7,949 nucleotides of DNA from DATKMP01 sp035541775 (GTDB taxonomy: Bacteria > Bacteroidota > Ignavibacteria > UBA10030): positions 1 through 7,949 of the forward strand of contig DATKMP010000047.1 in the NCBI GenBank assembly GCA_035541775.1. Reading direction: 5' to 3'. The notes beneath the pieces were generated by a model that saw only the letters and a list, made by a program, of their open reading frames with translations, did not search any database and was not told where the DNA came from. Of this stretch, positions 5,842 to 7,949 are shown piece after piece (within the stretch, counting starts at the first letter, position 1; each line of letters begins with the position of its first letter). A program made the position numbers and the translations under genes.

Positions 5842-7543
5842 GTGTTACTAAAAATCGTTTTATTTTTTGCGTCGTCGTTTTTTCAAATTCTTGTTCACGA
5901 ATGGTGAACTTCCGTATTTGCTTAAAGCCCGTTAATTCGGCATTCGCTTTTTTAATTTCTACGCCGATCACTTCGTTGATCAATTCTGGTGTAATAGAAA
6001 CTTGTCTGCTTTCAGAAAGTTCAATGAATGCTTCTGCATCCACGACAATCTGTGCTGCAATGACCTCATCCAATTTAGGATCATCTTCGCCATAGACGAG
6101 ACATTCTTGAATGAATGGGCTTCGCATCAGCACATCTTCAATTTCTTCGGGATACACATTTTTTCCGCTGCGAGAAATGATGACATTTTTTTGCCTTCCG
6201 CAAATGTGAAGAAATCCATCGTCATCAAAATATCCAAGGTCGCCGGTTTTGAACCAGTCATTCTCAAATGCCTCGCGTGTCGCTTTTTCATTCTTGTAAA
6301 TTCCGAGCGTCACATTGCTGCCTTTGGCAAAAATTTCTCCGATGCCTTCTTCGTTCGGTTCGTGAATGCGAAGTTCCACGCATGGCATTGGAAGTCCCGC
6401 CGCATCGTCTTTAAAGCGGTCGAGTTGATTTAAAGCAAGAATGGGTGAGGTTTCCGTTAATCCGTACCCTTGTACAAAATTGAAACCGAGTTCGCGCAAT
6501 CCTTTGGCAACTTCGGGATCGGGTGCAGCACCGCCGGCAACAAAAATGCGAATATGTCCGCCAAATTTTTCATGGATTTCTGAAAACACAAGTTTCTTCG
6601 AACTCTTCCATCCGAACTTTGCCGCGACGTTGGATATTTTTACTAATGTCGGAAAGAGCAGCGAGATCAATTTTTTTTCTTTGATGCCTTGATAGATACG
6701 CTTGAACATTTTATCGAACAGCAGCGGCACACCGAGCACTAAGGTGGCCTGCACTTGCTGCATATCATCCGAAATATATTTTAACGAACGCGCATAATGT
6801 GCCGAAGCGCCGCAGTACAGCGGACAGAGAAAACCGCATGTGCATTCGTACGTGTGATGCATCGGGAGAACGGATAGAAATCGGTCGGAAGGAAAAATAT
6901 GGATCATACTTGCCATTGCGGTCAGGTCGGTCGCAATGTTGTATTGACTCAGCATAACACCTTTGGCGCGACCGAGCGTTCCTGAGGTAAAAATAATGAC
7001 GGCAAGAATTTTCGGATCGATTTGTGGTAACTCGCTCATAGAACACCCGCGGCTGTTGTTGATGAGTTCGATCATCGATAAAAATCCGTCTTTCTTTGTC
7101 AGCAGATCCATGCTGATAAAATATTTTAGACGTTTGAGGGAATGTCGTTCTTCTTGCAGCATCGTATCGAACGAATCCGAAAAGACGACGGCATCTGCTT
7201 CGGCTTCGTGCAGGATGTTGAGAATTTCGTTGGTGGTGAGATTGCGGTCAATCGGCACGATGACATAATTGAAACACATTGCGGTGAGATACGTGATGCC
7301 CCACTGCACACGATTTTCACCGATGACGGCAATATGACTTCGTTCGGGAAGTTTTAAATTCTTTAACGCCGTTCCAAATTTCAAAACATATTTTAACAGC
7401 GAGGCATAGGTTGCTCTCGGAATCGGCGTATCCTTCAAATCTTCCAGCGCTAATTTTTCGCTGTACTGCGCAGAAGATTTCAGAAGCATATCTTGAAGAG
7501 ATTCGATATGCGGCATGGGATATAATTTCAATGGTTGTTTCAT
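5834..7543 (-). CDS. Long-chain fatty acid-CoA ligase (AMP-dependent synthetase family)
   Basis: The 569-residue enzyme has the ANL superfamily motifs in order: the P-loop FTSGTLGRAKGV (185-196), LPMHHTYE (226-233), VAGGAAPDP (335-343), YGLTETSP (360-367), TGDLGYFDDDG (433-443), CGRQKNVI (448-455), SRSGKNVYPEEIE (457-469), and the C-terminal catalytic lysine in TTTQKIKR (K560). It should activate a fatty acid with ATP to acyl-AMP and then form acyl-CoA, at the cytosolic face of the membrane. There is no signal peptide. The start at 7543 is supported by AAGGA 6 nt upstream; the longer in-frame ATG at 7627 lacks a site. The P-loop has Leu and Ala where Thr and Pro are usual. Four cysteines cluster at 234, 236, 240 and 244. 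Chain length cannot be predicted; related carboxylic acids are possible substrates. It stands alone, 197 nt downstream of the SH3b gene. Confidence 0.93.
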   Translation of the reverse strand: MKQPLKLYPMPHIESLQDMLLKSSAQYSEKLALEDLKDTPIPRATYASLLKYVLKFGTALKNLKLPERSHIAVIGENRVQWGITYLTAMCFNYVIVPIDRNLTTNEILNILHEAEADAVVFSDSFDTMLQEERHSLKRLKYFISMDLLTKKDGFLSMIELINNSRGCSMSELPQIDPKILAVIIFTSGTLGRAKGVMLSQYNIATDLTAMASMIHIFPSDRFLSVLPMHHTYECTCGFLCPLYCGASAHYARSLKYISDDMQQVQATLVLGVPLLFDKMFKRIYQGIKEKKLISLLFPTLVKISNVAAKFGWKSSKKLVFSEIHEKFGGHIRIFVAGGAAPDPEVAKGLRELGFNFVQGYGLTETSPILALNQLDRFKDDAAGLPMPCVELRIHEPNEEGIGEIFAKGSNVTLGIYKNEKATREAFENDWFKTGDLGYFDDDGFLHICGRQKNVIISRSGKNVYPEEIEDVLMRSPFIQECLVYGEDDPKLDEVIAAQIVVDAEAFIELSESRQVSITPELINEVIGVEIKKANAELTGFKQIRKFTIREQEFEKTTTQKIKRFLVTPK

Positions 7544-7740
7544 GATGCTTCCTTCAAAATCCAACAATACAATGCTCTGGCAACGACAAAGCGCTTCCAA
7601 TTTCATCCAATTTCCGTAGAATTGCAAGCGGCAGAAAAGAATTGAATTCCACAGTCGAAATGTTCAGTGATGAAGGGGAAAATGAAGGAAAAAATATTTT
7701 CATCGATCGGCAGTTCAACCAAGTGATAAAAACGAGAATA
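7544..7740. other. Intergenic region between the SH3b gene and the acyl-CoA ligase gene
   Basis: These 197 nt separate two genes read on the minus strand. The promoter of the ligase gene is expected here, but no -35/-10 pair stands out, and there is no GC-rich hairpin with a T-run after the SH3b gene. An open frame extends the ligase upstream to 7627 but without a ribosome site. I see no small gene. Confidence 0.5.
7550..7554 (-). promoter_or_regulatory. Shine-Dalgarno site of the acyl-CoA ligase gene
   Basis: On the minus strand, AAGGA (complement of 7550-7554) lies 6 nt before the ATG at 7543. It fixes the start of the ligase over the longer frame beginning at 7627. Confidence 0.65.
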
Positions 7741-7949
7741 CTATTGCACGATTTCTAAATATTTATAGATCCATCCGATTTTTTGTTGATCGGCGCTGGC
7801 AATATAGTACCACGTTTCGCCTTTTCCGTACGAAAGTTTTCCAAGGATGAATACTTCTTCATCTTTATAAACGGTACCGAGTTGCTTGGATGCTATCGTC
7901 GGGCGGTACCGCATGCGCACCGATGGTTCAAACGTGCAGCGCGCTTTGG
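7741..7949 (-). CDS. C-terminal end of an SH3b-domain protein (partial, enters from the right edge)
   Basis: Only the last 68 residues are visible, ending with TAG at 7743-7741. They read as a single bacterial SH3 (SH3b) domain. A VRMRYRPTIASKQLGTVYK stretch matches the usual V-R-x-x-P-x-x-x-S-x-x-I-G-x-L opening. It is followed by EVFILG, a WYYIAS strand, and the closing IGWIYKYLEIV, like the typical G-W-V-x-x-x-Y-L ending. SH3b domains usually bind cell-wall or protein ligands in secreted or envelope proteins, often at the C-terminus after a catalytic or repeat region. The rest of the protein lies outside the window, so its function, signal peptide and length are unknown. Confidence 0.7.
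   Translation of the reverse strand, partial: KARCTFEPSVRMRYRPTIASKQLGTVYKDEEVFILGKLSYGKGETWYYIASADQQKIGWIYKYLEIVQ

Noticed and set aside
7544..7740. A small gene or structured RNA in the gap before the ligase
   Set aside because: No open frame there has both a ribosome site and a recognisable product, and no strong stem-loop is visible.

Overview
The window looks like an ordinary bacterial chromosome segment: densely packed, of moderate GC by eye, with six complete protein genes and two genes cut by the window edges. I see no RNA genes, CRISPR arrays, transposases or phage genes. The taxon cannot be fixed from this sequence. The Gram-negative-style envelope genes, the DinB with a tail after its clamp-binding motif, and the RsbU-type phosphatase would fit the Bacteroidota/Ignavibacteria/Chlorobi neighbourhood, but that is a weak inference.

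Layout from left to right. (1) Positions 1-2456, minus strand: a two-gene unit with a membrane-anchored calcineurin-like metallophosphoesterase first and a GT39/ArnT-like polytopic glycosyltransferase 6 nt downstream, which runs off the left edge. (2) Positions 2457-2594: a short divergent promoter region. (3) Positions 2595-3522, plus strand: two adjacent, non-identical zinc nucleobase deaminases, a cytosine deaminase of the yeast FCY1 type followed after 16 nt by a GuaD-type guanine deaminase. (4) Positions 3541-4695, minus strand: Y-family DNA polymerase IV (dinB), convergent with guaD. (5) Positions 4814-5830, plus strand: an RsbU/SpoIIE-type PP2C phosphatase whose N-terminus carries a DksA/TraR-like zinc finger; it is divergent from dinB. 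(6) Positions 5834-7543, minus strand: a long-chain acyl-CoA ligase, convergent with the phosphatase and only 3 nt from it. (7) Positions 7741-7949, minus strand: the C-terminal SH3b-like end of a gene that enters from the right edge.

How the genes may work together. The two deaminases should convert cytosine to uracil and guanine to xanthine, each releasing ammonia, so together they form a compact nucleobase salvage or nitrogen-recovery unit. The metallophosphoesterase/glycosyltransferase pair probably acts on the cell envelope, for example on lipid-linked sugars. The DksA-finger/PP2C fusion is the most unusual protein, because it joins a zinc module known from RNA polymerase-binding stress regulators to a partner-switching phosphatase. 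The other genes (DNA polymerase IV, acyl-CoA ligase, SH3b protein) look like independent housekeeping units. I found no convincing evidence of a wholly new multi-gene system. The best candidates for a second look are the zinc-finger phosphatase and the paired deaminases.
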